From Antrihabitans stalagmiti (GTDB lineage: Bacteria; Actinomycetota; Actinomycetes; Mycobacteriales; Mycobacteriaceae): DNA of 64,000 bases. The translations under genes were made by a program, and so were the position numbers. Shown one piece after another: positions 35,207-42,933 of the stretch. The number at the start of each line of letters is the position of its first letter. Position 1 is the first letter of the stretch. Where the stretch lies: NCBI RefSeq assembly GCF_016482825.1, contig NZ_JAEMNV010000002.1:558001-622000 (forward strand). Reading direction: 5' to 3'. Below the pieces are notes generated by a model that worked only from the letters and a program-made list of their open reading frames with translations, was not told the DNA's origin and ran no database searches.

Positions 35207-36777
35207 TCGACAACAGCGGTTCGACCACACCTACAGCGGCGCCTGCGGCGGAGGGCCTCGTTTCCAAAGGTCTCGCGCCTGGCAAGATCGGCACCTTTTC
35301 CGGTGCCGTGCTTGGAATTTCGTCGGTTGCCCCCGGTTACACCCTGACGGCAAGCATCGGCTTGATCGTCGCGGCGGTCGGTCTGAAGATGCCTGCGATC
35401 CTGATCGCGGGATTCATTCCGATGTTCCTCACCGCCTATGCCTATCGTGAGCTGAATTCCCGTGCACCCGACTGCGGTGCGTCGTTCACGTGGTCCACCA
35501 AGGCATTCGGCTCCTACATCGGCTGGATGTGCGGTTGGGGCATGGTGATGGCGACGATCATCGTGCTGTCCAACCTCGCGGCGATCGCCGTGGAGTTCTT
35601 CTACCTGTTCTTCGCTCGTATCTTCGACAACACCGATATCGCGGACCTTGCCGACAACAAGGGCATCAACATCGCAACCACGTTGGTGTTCATCGCGATT
35701 GCGACGCTGGTTGCGAGCCGCGGCATCACCACGAGCGAACGCGTCCAGTACATCCTCGTCGGATTCCAGATGATCATCCTGCTCGCCTTCGCGGTCACGG
35801 CGTTCGTCCACGTCGGAATCGGTGATGCACCGGCGGACCTGAGCTTCGATCTCGACTGGTTCAATCCGTTCACCGGACTTGCACTGAGCGCCTTCGTGAT
35901 CGGCGTGACCGGATCGATCTTCGCGTTCTGGGGCTGGGACACCTGTCTCACGCTGGGCGAGGAATCGAAGGACCCGAAGAAGGTGCCCGGCCGTGCAGGA
36001 CTGCTGTGCGTGCTGTCGATCCTGTTGACCTACTTGCTGATCGCGGTCGCCGTGATGATGTACGCCGGTGTTGGCGAAACCGACCTCGGGCTCGGTAACG
36101 AGGAGAACGCCGACAACGTCTTCGGTGCGCTGGCGGATCCGGTGCTCGGTCGTTGGGCGGGTCCGCTGTTGTTCCTCGCCGTGCTCGCGTCGTCGGTCGC
36201 AAGCCTGCAGACGACGTTCCTGCCTGCGGCACGGACGATGCTTGCCATGGGTGCCTATGGTGCCTTCCCGAAGAAGTTCGCCGAGGTCAGTCCCCGCTTC
36301 CTGGTCCCGACGTTCAGCACCATCGTCGCCGGTGTCGTCACCGCGACCTTCTACACCCTCGTCACGCTGCTTTCCGAGCGCACGTTGCTCGATACCATTG
36401 CGGCACTTGGCATCATGATCTGCTGGTACTACGGGATCACCGCCTTCGCGTGTGTCTGGTTCTTCCGCAGGGAGTTGTTCACCAGCGCTCGCAACATCGT
36501 GTTCAAGTTCTTGTTCCCGCTGCTCGGCGGCATCATGCTCGGCTCGGTGTTCGTCATCTCGGTTCGCGAGAGCATGGATCCCGAGAACGGCAGCGGCGCA
36601 GAGATCGGCGGCATCGGCCTTGTGTTCTACATGGGCTTCGGCATCCTGTTGCTCGGTGCAGTTCTGATGGTCGTGATGCGGTTCCGCAGCCCCGACTTCT
36701 TCCTCGGTCGGACGCTGACCCGCGACACGCCGCCGCTGGTGGAAGATGTTGCCCCGGAGTCGGTGGCCAAGCGGTAA
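35203..36777 (+). CDS. APC-family amino acid/amine permease
   Basis: A 524-residue permease with about twelve hydrophobic segments and a hydrophilic N-terminus of ~25 residues. The first transport helix reads GAVLGISSVAPGYTLTASIG, and RELNSRAPDCGASFTWSTKAFG plus SIFAFWGWDTCLTLGEESKDP are APC signatures found in amine/amino acid permeases of actinobacteria. As the last gene of the dehydrogenase/oxidase/USP operon it probably imports the amine substrate, putrescine or another primary amine being the best guess. Its stop is three bases from the convergent TetR gene; no hairpin is visible there. Confidence 0.9.
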   Translation: MIDNSGSTTPTAAPAAEGLVSKGLAPGKIGTFSGAVLGISSVAPGYTLTASIGLIVAAVGLKMPAILIAGFIPMFLTAYAYRELNSRAPDCGASFTWSTKAFGSYIGWMCGWGMVMATIIVLSNLAAIAVEFFYLFFARIFDNTDIADLADNKGINIATTLVFIAIATLVASRGITTSERVQYILVGFQMIILLAFAVTAFVHVGIGDAPADLSFDLDWFNPFTGLALSAFVIGVTGSIFAFWGWDTCLTLGEESKDPKKVPGRAGLLCVLSILLTYLLIAVAVMMYAGVGETDLGLGNEENADNVFGALADPVLGRWAGPLLFLAVLASSVASLQTTFLPAARTMLAMGAYGAFPKKFAEVSPRFLVPTFSTIVAGVVTATFYTLVTLLSERTLLDTIAALGIMICWYYGITAFACVWFFRRELFTSARNIVFKFLFPLLGGIMLGSVFVISVRESMDPENGSGAEIGGIGLVFYMGFGILLLGAVLMVVMRFRSPDFFLGRTLTRDTPPLVEDVAPESVAKR

Positions 36778-36780
36778 GGG

Positions 36781-37395
36781 TCAGCCGGCCTCGCACGACT
36801 GCGCAAGCCAGCCCGCGACGAGCGTTCGGAGCCCGAATTCGAAGGCGGCATCCGCACGTTCAGGGTTCGGTGTCGAGGTCGCCAATGCCGCGCGCATCGC
36901 GTCGTTGGCATCGGGCACGTCAGCCCACACCTCTTCGGGCGCCGCGAGATCCAGTGCGGATCCGAGGACGAAGCTGTCGAGCGTAGTGATGGCCGCCAGC
37001 ACCTGCGCCGGCGCGAAGCCGCCGTCGGAAAACGCTTGTGCCAGTGCGTTGTACATCGCGAAGGCAACGCCGGTTCTGACGGTCTGCGACGTGAGGATCG
37101 GAATGAGACGCGGATGTTTGGCGTAGCTGCGGCGGTACTCCCGTGCCAGGCGCGCGACGGTGTCGCTCCAATTCTCGTCTTCCTCGCTCGCCACCGTGAT
37201 CTCGGCCATCGCGCGCGATCGCATCAGCTCGATGATCTCGGCTCGGCCACTGACGTGGTTGTACAGCGAAGACGGGCGCACGCTGAGCTTCGCGGCGATG
37301 CCCGGCATCGTGAAGTCGCCAGTGCTGTCCACCGCCCGCAATGCGGCGTCGGTGATGATGCCCGCCGAGAGTATCGGCTGCGATGGCCGCGGCAT
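36781..37395 (-). CDS. TetR-family regulator divergent from agmatine degradation genes
   Basis: A 204-residue TetR regulator. The helix-turn-helix is at about residues 10-56 (IITDAALRAVDSTGDFTMPG, then LSVRPSSLYNHVSGRAEII), and the ligand domain contains LTSQTVRTGVAFAMYNALAQ, as in the TetR group with a C-terminal WHG/TetR_C domain. The ATG at 37395 has GGAGG six bases upstream. It is divergent from the N-carbamoylputrescine amidase/agmatine deiminase genes across 112 bp containing a 17-base palindrome, so it probably represses that pair in the absence of agmatine or N-carbamoylputrescine. Confidence 0.88.
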   Translation of the reverse strand: MPRPSQPILSAGIITDAALRAVDSTGDFTMPGIAAKLSVRPSSLYNHVSGRAEIIELMRSRAMAEITVASEEDENWSDTVARLAREYRRSYAKHPRLIPILTSQTVRTGVAFAMYNALAQAFSDGGFAPAQVLAAITTLDSFVLGSALDLAAPEEVWADVPDANDAMRAALATSTPNPERADAAFEFGLRTLVAGWLAQSCEAG

Positions 37396-37456
37396 CGGAA
37401 ACCTCCAGGTCGTTCAAGGTTGGGTCTTGCGTTGTGAGCCTTCGCACACCATACTT

Positions 37457-37473
37457 AACGAATCACATTCGTT
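37457..37473. promoter_or_regulatory. Palindromic operator candidate for the TetR regulator
   Basis: AACGAAT-CAC-ATTCGTT is a perfect inverted repeat of seven-base arms, 35 bp upstream of the amidase start and 61 bp from the regulator start. Size and position are those of a TetR operator overlapping both promoters. Confidence 0.65.
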
Positions 37474-37507
37474 TTATCCGACACCCGGATCGTCCAAGGA
37501 ACACACC

Positions 37508-38473
37508 ATGCAGACCATCACCGCCCTGACCCCGCCCGCGTCCCTCACTCGCGTGACGGAGACCGACCGGGTGCCATTGCGAGTCGGCGTCGTACAGCAC
37601 CTCTGGCACGACGATGCCGAGCTGCTCGCGGCCGAATTGACCGACGCGATCGGCGAGGCTGCGAAGCTGGGCGCGAAGGTGGTCTTCCTCTCCGAGATCA
37701 CCTTGAGCCGCTACCCGGCCGACGTCCCGGGTGGCCCGAACGCCAGCGCGACTGCCGAGGATCTGCTGACCGGCCCCACGTTCACCTTCGCAGCGAAAGC
37801 CGCGGCGACGCACAACATCGTCGTCCACACCTCGCTCTACGAGCGTGCCGATGCCGAGGACGGCCTCGGCTTCAACACGGCGATTCTCGTCTCCCCCACC
37901 GGAGAACTGTTGGCGCGCACTAGGAAGCTGCACATCCCGGTGACCGCGGGATACTACGAGGACACCTACTTCCGTGGTGGTCCTGCGACCGACGCGTACC
38001 CCGTGCACACCCCCGCTCAACTCGACGGTGCCAGGATCGGCATGCCGACCTGCTGGGACGAATGGTTCCCCGAGGTCGCCCGGATGTACTCGCTCGCAGG
38101 CGCGGAGATCCTGGTCTATCCAACGGCTATCGGGTCCGAACCCGACCATCCCGACTTCGACAGTCAGCCGCTCTGGCAGCAGGTGATCGTCGGCAACGGG
38201 ATCGCCAACGGCACGTTTATGGTCGCGCCCAACCGCCATGGTTCCGAAGGGCTGATCACCTTCTACGGCTCGTCGTTCATCTCGGATCCCTACGGCCGCA
38301 TCCTCGTTCAGGCACCCCGTGACGAATCTGCCGTACTGGTAGCAGATCTCGACCTGGCACAGCGAAAGGATTGGCTGACGCTGTTCCCGTTCCTGATGAC
38401 TCGGCGCCCCGACACCTACGCCGCGCTCACCGCACCCGTCGACACCGACGCACCGATCGGCGCGCAGTCATGA
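37508..38473 (+). CDS. aguB: N-carbamoylputrescine amidase-like carbon-nitrogen hydrolase
   Basis: A 321-residue nitrilase-superfamily enzyme. The catalytic triad is Glu63 (FLSEITLSRY), Lys140 (TRKLHIPVTAGYYED) and Cys182 (MPTCWDEWFPEVAR). The long DFDSQPLWQQVIVGNGIANG region is typical of N-carbamoylputrescine amidohydrolases, which give putrescine, carbon dioxide and ammonia. The ATG at 37508 has AAGGA seven bases upstream, and the first ~20 residues are a slightly long leader. Its stop overlaps the agmatine deiminase start (ATGA at 38470-38473); the partner gene supports the assignment, and the order here is amidase then deiminase. Control is probably by the divergent TetR gene. Confidence 0.88.
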   Translation: MQTITALTPPASLTRVTETDRVPLRVGVVQHLWHDDAELLAAELTDAIGEAAKLGAKVVFLSEITLSRYPADVPGGPNASATAEDLLTGPTFTFAAKAAATHNIVVHTSLYERADAEDGLGFNTAILVSPTGELLARTRKLHIPVTAGYYEDTYFRGGPATDAYPVHTPAQLDGARIGMPTCWDEWFPEVARMYSLAGAEILVYPTAIGSEPDHPDFDSQPLWQQVIVGNGIANGTFMVAPNRHGSEGLITFYGSSFISDPYGRILVQAPRDESAVLVADLDLAQRKDWLTLFPFLMTRRPDTYAALTAPVDTDAPIGAQS

Positions 38474-39507
38474 ACTGGCGGATGCCTGCCGAAGGCGAAC
38501 CACACGACCGCACCTGGATGGCGTTCCCGTCGACGGGCTACTCACTCGGCGACACGGCCGAGGAGCAGCACGAGGCCCGAAGCACCTGGGCCGCAGTCGC
38601 ACACGCGATCGCGGAGTTCGAACCGGTGACCGTTGTCGTCGATCCGGCAGAGGTCGATTTCGCCGCCCGCTATCTGTCGAGCAGCGTCGACACGATCGAG
38701 GCGCCACTCAACGACGCGTGGATGCGCGACATCGGACCGACGTTCGTTTTGTCGGACGACGGCACAGTTTCCACGCGCGGCGCCGTCGACTGGGTGTTCA
38801 ACGGGTGGGGCGCGCAGGATTGGGCGCAGTGGGATCTCGACTCGAAGATCGGCGCGTTCGTCACCGAGGCGTCCGGTGCTGTTGCGATCACGTCCCCACT
38901 CGTCAACGAGGGCGGTGGAATTCAGGTCGACGGGGCCGGGACCGTTTTGGTCACCGAGACGGTTCAGCTCGATCCCGGCCGCAACCCGAACCTGTCCAAG
39001 GCCGACGTCGAGGCCGAGTTGGCACGCACGATCGGCGCGAAGAAGGTGATCTGGCTACCGTACGGATTGGCGCGCGACCAGGAACGGTTCGGAACCCGCG
39101 GGCACGTGGACATCGTCGCCGCGATCCCGTCACCCGGCGTGGTTCTCGTCCACGACCAACTGGACGCCAGCCATCCCGATCACGCACGTGGACACCACAT
39201 TGCGGACACACTCGCCGCGTCGACCGACGCAGCGGGCAACGAGTGGGACATCGTGCGAGTGCCGGCACCGAAAGAATTGCGTGACGAAGAGGGCTACGTC
39301 GACTACAGCTACATCAACCACCTCGTCGTCAACGGCGGCGTGATCGCCTGCAGCTTCGGCGATCCGAACGACGACGTCGCTGCCGGGATTCTCTCGGACG
39401 TCTACCCGGGGCGAAAGGTGGTGACGGTCGACGCACGTGCACTGTTCGCGCGCGGTGGCGGAATCCATTGCATCACCCAGCATCAACCGAGTGCCGTCGT
39501 CCGGTGA
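38470..39507 (+). CDS. aguA: Agmatine deiminase
   Basis: A 345-residue member of the peptidylarginine/agmatine deiminase family, which hydrolyses agmatine to N-carbamoylputrescine and ammonia. The opening MPAEGEPHDRTWMAFPS, NDAWMRDIGPTFV (substrate Asp), LVNEGGGIQVDG, and RGHVDIVAAI (catalytic His region) are present, and the nucleophile is Cys334 in GGGIHCITQHQP close to the C-terminus, as in the family. The ATG overlaps the amidase stop and the TGA overlaps the next GTG, so three genes are coupled. Together with the amidase it gives putrescine for the amine oxidase operon upstream. Confidence 0.92.
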   Translation: MNWRMPAEGEPHDRTWMAFPSTGYSLGDTAEEQHEARSTWAAVAHAIAEFEPVTVVVDPAEVDFAARYLSSSVDTIEAPLNDAWMRDIGPTFVLSDDGTVSTRGAVDWVFNGWGAQDWAQWDLDSKIGAFVTEASGAVAITSPLVNEGGGIQVDGAGTVLVTETVQLDPGRNPNLSKADVEAELARTIGAKKVIWLPYGLARDQERFGTRGHVDIVAAIPSPGVVLVHDQLDASHPDHARGHHIADTLAASTDAAGNEWDIVRVPAPKELRDEEGYVDYSYINHLVVNGGVIACSFGDPNDDVAAGILSDVYPGRKVVTVDARALFARGGGIHCITQHQPSAVVR

Positions 39508-40001
39508 GTTCGGTGTTCAGCCGTGTCGCTGCCGCCCTCACGATAGTGGGGGCGGGTGCGCACCTTGTGCTTGCCGTGCTCTATCTCGGCGAATCATTCT
39601 TCGCAGCAGTGCTTCTCGGCGCGATGGCAGGCTGGTGCCTGCATTGTGGCCTACATCTGTGGCGCGATGGGACACCGCAGGTGTGGCGGCGAGCGGCCCT
39701 CGGCGGAGTCGGGATGATCGGACTGCACGTTGCGATGATGGCAACGAGCCCGAGCGGTTCGCTTGGCGGACATCAGCATTCGAACGCGACCGGCCACACG
39801 CCGATGGTCGCACTCGACGGACTTATGGCGACTGCAATGGCCGCGGGAATCGTTGCCGAAGCAGTGCTGATTCTTGGGGTGCTGGTCATTGCATCCGCCG
39901 CCACCTCGCTCGCCGATTCCGAACCTCACATACCTGATCAGGTATGTGAGGTCGGTAACCCATTGGCGACGTGCAGCGGGATGCGGAAATTACTACTGTG
40001 A
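39504..40001 (+). CDS. Small membrane protein of unknown function
   Basis: A 165-residue protein with about four hydrophobic segments (roughly residues 7-25, 29-48, 62-80 and 108-132), separated by short loops; one loop holds GGHQHSNATGHT, possibly metal-binding. The GTG at 39504 overlaps the agmatine deiminase stop (GTGA), so it may be translated from the same transcript. The last ~25 residues are encoded by a 30-bp perfect palindrome and the sequence after it, and look unlike a natural tail, so the true ancestral end may lie near 39920. The 3' end overlaps the convergent GerW-like gene by nine bases. Function unknown. Confidence 0.65.
   Translation: MSSVFSRVAAALTIVGAGAHLVLAVLYLGESFFAAVLLGAMAGWCLHCGLHLWRDGTPQVWRRAALGGVGMIGLHVAMMATSPSGSLGGHQHSNATGHTPMVALDGLMATAMAAGIVAEAVLILGVLVIASAATSLADSEPHIPDQVCEVGNPLATCSGMRKLLL
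39923..39952. repeat. 30-bp perfect palindrome without a loop
   Basis: The half-site ACCTCACATACCTGA is followed at once by its exact complement. It lies inside the last part of the membrane protein gene, just before the convergent GerW-like gene. It could be a protein-binding site, a cruciform-forming element or a terminator core; there is no U-tract. Confidence 0.8.
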
Positions 40002-40358
40002 AAGCCCTTTCGCGGATCGGCGCTGCCGAAGCGCGAACGCAACATGGGCAACGCCCGCGACCAGCATGACGATTCGTGTCACGTCGATAGCCGGAATCCA
40101 CCGGACGTCGCCGTCGTGCACCGCGTAGACGCCGAGCGGCCACACCACTCCACCGAAGCCTGCGCCGGCGCCCTCGCCCGATGACGTGGCTTCTTCGGTC
40201 GCGGCTGGGTCGGATCCGCCACCACCCGCGCCACCGCCACCGGCAATCCACGCGACGGGGATCACGAGCACGTCGTCCTTCTCGTAGGCCGGACCGAATG
40301 CTCGCCCAGCGGAGAGGGAATTCGTCGCCTTCGTCAGCAATTCCTTCAGTTCGATCAC
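39993..40358 (-). CDS. GerW/YtfJ-like protein with C-terminal membrane segment
   Basis: A 121-residue protein. The segment FGPAYEKDDVLVIPVAWIAGG followed by glycine-rich repeats and FGGVVWPLGVYAVHDGDVRWIP is that of the GerW (sporulation protein YtfJ) family, found widely in non-sporulating actinobacteria with unknown function. A hydrophobic segment at about 95-112 (TRIVMLVAGVAHVAFAL) would anchor it in the membrane, with a basic tail. It converges on the membrane protein gene with a nine-base overlap and is divergent from the receiver-like gene by 55 bp. Confidence 0.8.
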   Translation of the reverse strand: MIELKELLTKATNSLSAGRAFGPAYEKDDVLVIPVAWIAGGGGAGGGGSDPAATEEATSSGEGAGAGFGGVVWPLGVYAVHDGDVRWIPAIDVTRIVMLVAGVAHVAFALRQRRSAKGLSQ

Positions 40359-40413
40359 GCCGCAAACGGTACGCGATCGTGACGGCCGTCACATCGCCGG
40401 TAGCATCGCTGAT

Positions 40414-40842
40414 GTGACCGACTCGACCGCTGAAACCGACACCTCGGCGCGGGTGCGGATCCTCGTTTACAGCGACGATTCCAGCACCCGCCAACAGGTG
40501 ATGCGCGCACTCGGAAAGCGCCCGCACCCCGACGTTCCACAACTCGAATACATCGAAGTGGCAACTGCCGCCGTCGTCATAGCCAACATGGATGCGGGTG
40601 GAATCGACCTTGCGATTCTCGATGGCGAGGCCGTCCCAGTCGGCGGCATGGGGATCGCGAAGCAACTCAAAGACGAGATCGACAACTGCCCGCCGATCCT
40701 CGTTCTGACTGGTAGAGCCGATGATGCCTGGCTTGCGTCGTGGTCGCGGGCCGAGGCAGCGGTTCCGCATCCGATCGATCCGATCAGGCTCGCAGGTGCG
40801 GTGGTCGGGCTGCTGCGACCCACCCGAAAGTCGATAGTTTAG
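40414..40842 (+). CDS. Response-regulator receiver-like protein
   Basis: A 142-residue protein starting at a GTG. It reads as a lone receiver-type alpha/beta domain: RVRILVYSDDSS (first strand with acidic pair), IDLAILDGEAVPVGGMGIAKQL (phospho-acceptor-like Asp near residue 69), ILVLTGRADD (conserved Thr) and a final VPHPIDPIRLAGAV where receivers carry K-P. The usual lysine before that proline is replaced by His, so phosphorylation is uncertain. No output domain is present. It lies 235 bp upstream of nuoA on the same strand. Confidence 0.72.
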   Translation: MTDSTAETDTSARVRILVYSDDSSTRQQVMRALGKRPHPDVPQLEYIEVATAAVVIANMDAGGIDLAILDGEAVPVGGMGIAKQLKDEIDNCPPILVLTGRADDAWLASWSRAEAAVPHPIDPIRLAGAVVGLLRPTRKSIV

Positions 40843-40881
40843 GTAAACGAACACGCGCTGACGGGGATCAACGCTAGGCTG

Positions 40882-40895
40882 TGTGATAGCTCACA
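40882..40895. promoter_or_regulatory. TGTGA-TAGC-TCACA palindrome upstream of nuoA
   Basis: A perfect inverted repeat about 180 bp before nuoA in the only long gap of this region, 40843-41077. It resembles a CRP/FNR-type half-site pair but has a four-base spacer rather than the six of CRP sites. The rest of the gap shows no other clear element; a nuo promoter is expected here. Confidence 0.45.
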
Positions 40896-41077
40896 TAGAC
40901 AGGGCGCGAGAAGTTTTCGGGCCATGAGGAGTTTGCTCGAACAGCGTCGGAGCAGGAGCGCCGTATGGGCCGAGTCTGGCATTTCGGACTAGGTAGTCAC
41001 CCGGCAATTTTCTCTGCGTACACCCGAAGAACGACCGTCCGGTCTTTCCTGGCGTCGTCCGACGGGCGGTGTCTGCA

Positions 41078-41437
41078 ATGAACGCCTACGTTCCGATTCT
41101 GGTCCTCGGCGCAATTGCCGTGGGGTTTGCCGGTTTTTCGGTGATCATGGCTCTCATCGTTGGTCCGAAGCGGTACAACCGCGCCAAATTAGAGGCGTAC
41201 GAGTGCGGCATCGAGCCTGCTGCTCAGCCGATGGGTTTCGGTCGCTATCCGGTCAAATATTACTTGACCGCAATGCTTTTCATCATTTTCGATATCGAGA
41301 TCGTCTTTCTGTATCCGTGGGCTGTGCACTTCGATGCGCTCGGCTTCTTCGGTCTGTTCGCGATGGGCTTGTTCATTTTCAACGTCTCGGTGGCGTATGC
41401 GTACGAGTGGCGGCGAGGTGGTCTCAGTTGGGACTAG
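41078..41437 (+). CDS. nuoA: NADH-quinone oxidoreductase subunit A
   Basis: A 119-residue membrane subunit of the proton-pumping NADH:quinone oxidoreductase (complex I). Three hydrophobic segments are present; the loop YECGIEPAAQPMG carries the conserved Cys, and YYLTAMLFIIFDIEIVFLYPW is the family signature with its acidic residues in the second helix. The ATG at 41078 matches the mycobacterial start (MNxYxPILVL); a GTG three codons earlier is possible. It opens a 14-gene operon in the standard A-to-N order, with 59 bp before nuoB. Confidence 0.96.
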   Translation: MNAYVPILVLGAIAVGFAGFSVIMALIVGPKRYNRAKLEAYECGIEPAAQPMGFGRYPVKYYLTAMLFIIFDIEIVFLYPWAVHFDALGFFGLFAMGLFIFNVSVAYAYEWRRGGLSWD

Positions 41438-41496
41438 CTGCGTGGGTCGCTCGGGCTGTTGCAAGGCCGATCTAGGAGTCAGGGAGAGAAGTCGAC

Positions 41497-42051
41497 ATGG
41501 GTCTCGAAGAGAATCTGCCGAGTGGTTTTCTGCTGAGCACTGTCGAGGGGTTGGCGGGTTTCGCGCGTAAGGGCTCGTTGTGGCCTGTGACGTTCGGGCT
41601 TGCGTGCTGCGCGATCGAGATGATGGCGACGGGTGCCGGAAAATTCGATATCGCACGATTCGGCATGGAGGCGTTTCGGGCGTCGCCGCGGCAGGCGGAT
41701 CTGATGATCGTGGCGGGCCGGGTGAGCCAGAAGATGGCGCCGGTGCTGCGGCAGGTCTACGACCAGATGGCGGAGCCGAAGTGGGTGCTCGCGATGGGTG
41801 TGTGCGCGTCGTCGGGAGGGATGTTCAACAACTACGCGATCGTCCAGGGTGTCGACCACGTGGTGCCGGTGGATATTTATTTGCCGGGTTGTCCGCCGAG
41901 ACCGGAGATGTTGCTGAATGCGATTTTGAAGCTGCACGAGAAGATCCAGCAGATGCCCCTCGGAGTGAACAGAGAAGAGGCGGTGAGGGAGGCGGAGAAG
42001 GCGGCGCTGGCCTCGACCCCGACCTTCGCAATGAAGGGCCTCCTGAAATGA
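41497..42051 (+). CDS. nuoB: NADH-quinone oxidoreductase subunit B (cluster N2)
   Basis: A 184-residue peripheral subunit that binds the terminal 4Fe-4S cluster N2 and passes electrons to quinone. Ligand cysteines are visible as [23 protein letters not shown] and [10 protein letters not shown]. The start has GGAGAG in the upstream stretch. An ATGA at 42048-42051 offers a coupled start for a next gene, but that frame closes after 25 residues (stop at 42123-42125) instead of entering nuoC, which is odd for this operon. Confidence 0.96.
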   Translation: MGLEENLPSGFLLSTVEGLAGFARKGSLWPVTFGLACCAIEMMATGAGKFDIARFGMEAFRASPRQADLMIVAGRVSQKMAPVLRQVYDQMAEPKWVLAMGVCASSGGMFNNYAIVQGVDHVVPVDIYLPGCPPRPEMLLNAILKLHEKIQQMPLGVNREEAVREAEKAALASTPTFAMKGLLK

Positions 42052-42105
42052 CCAAACCAGCAGATCCGCGCCGATTGGGCCGCGTGAGCTGGACTGACGA
42101 ACGAG

Positions 42106-42272
42106 GGAGCGAAGCGAGTGAGTGAGGAGGGAAGCTCACGCGACAAGGCCCAATCGGCGCCGGCGAGCGAAGCGAGCCAATCCAACACAGGAGCGAAGCG
42201 AGTGAGTGAGGAGGGAAGCTCACGCGACGAAGCCCAATCGGCGCCAGCGAGCGGAGCGAGCCAGACAACACA
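42106..42272 (+). repeat. Tandem 84/83-bp duplication between nuoB and nuoC
   Basis: Two copies of a unit beginning GGAGCGAAGCGAGTGAGTGA lie head to tail at 42106-42189 and 42190-42272, differing at a handful of positions and one single-base gap. Each unit contains GAGCGAAGCGAG-type palindromic words, and a third partial copy (CGGAGCGAGCCAATC) follows to about 42290. The DNA is read as the N-terminal extension of NuoC, giving the twice-repeated peptide VSEEGSSRD(K/E)AQSAPAS. Confidence 0.92.
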
Positions 42273-42933
42273 GCGCGGAGCGAGCCAATCTCACACCGGC
42301 ATGTTTGGAGCTATTGGGACCGGCGATACGTCGGGGTATGGGCGTTTGGTTCGTCCGGTTGTGTTGGCGGCTGGTGCGTCTCGTCCGTTCGGTGGGTATT
42401 TCGATGAGGTGGCGGATAGTTTGTCGGCTGCGTTGTCGGATGTGGGTGTGCGGTTCGAGGATGCGGTGGAGTTGGTCGTGGTGTTTCGGGGTGAGTTGAC
42501 GTTGCATGTGCGGCGGGAGTTTTTGCCGGAGGTGGCGCAGCGGTTGCGGGATGAGCCGGATTTGCGGTTCGAGTTGTGTTTGGGGGTGAGTGGGGTGCAT
42601 TACCCGGCGGATGTGGGTCGTGAGTTGCATGCGGTGTATGCGTTGATGTCGATTACGCATAATCGTCGGGTTCGGGTCGAGGTGTCGGTGGCGGATTCGG
42701 ATCCGCATGTGCCGTCGTTGTTTTCGGTGTATCCGACGGTGGATTGGCACGAGCGTGAGACGTACGACTTCTTTGGAATTGTGTTCGATGGGCATCCGTC
42801 GTTGACGCGGATCGAGATGCCTGATGATTGGGTTGGTCATCCGCAGCGGAAGGATTATCCGTTGGGTGGTATTCCGGTGGAGTACAAGGGCGCTCAGATT
42901 CCGCCGCCTGATGAGCGGAGGTCGTACCGCTGA
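42118..42933 (+). CDS. nuoC: NADH-quinone oxidoreductase subunit C, with repeat-encoded N-terminal extension
   Basis: A 271-residue product if started at GTG 42118. The conserved NuoC body begins at residue 62 ([18 protein letters not shown] 42301), and the C-terminal signature [17 protein letters not shown], then [13 protein letters not shown], is intact. Residues 1-61 come from a tandem duplication and are low-complexity Ser/Ala/Gln. The normal coupled start at 42048 is out of frame by one base. Possible starts are therefore GTG 42118, GTG 42202 in the second repeat, or ATG 42301 (no ribosome-binding site seen); 42118 is used as it has GGGAG upstream. Leucine codons here are mainly TTG, unlike nuoF onward. 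The stop overlaps the nuoD start by one base. Confidence 0.85.
   Translation: MSEEGSSRDKAQSAPASEASQSNTGAKRVSEEGSSRDEAQSAPASGASQTTQRGASQSHTGMFGAIGTGDTSGYGRLVRPVVLAAGASRPFGGYFDEVADSLSAALSDVGVRFEDAVELVVVFRGELTLHVRREFLPEVAQRLRDEPDLRFELCLGVSGVHYPADVGRELHAVYALMSITHNRRVRVEVSVADSDPHVPSLFSVYPTVDWHERETYDFFGIVFDGHPSLTRIEMPDDWVGHPQRKDYPLGGIPVEYKGAQIPPPDERRSYR

Noticed and set aside
40882-40895. Classical CRP binding site
   Set aside because: The spacer between TGTGA and TCACA is four bases, whereas CRP-type sites have six, so it is reported only as a palindrome.
42048-42125. ATGA-coupled start as the true nuoC start
   Set aside because: The frame closes after 25 residues and is one base out of register with the conserved NuoC body, so it cannot encode NuoC without a frameshift.
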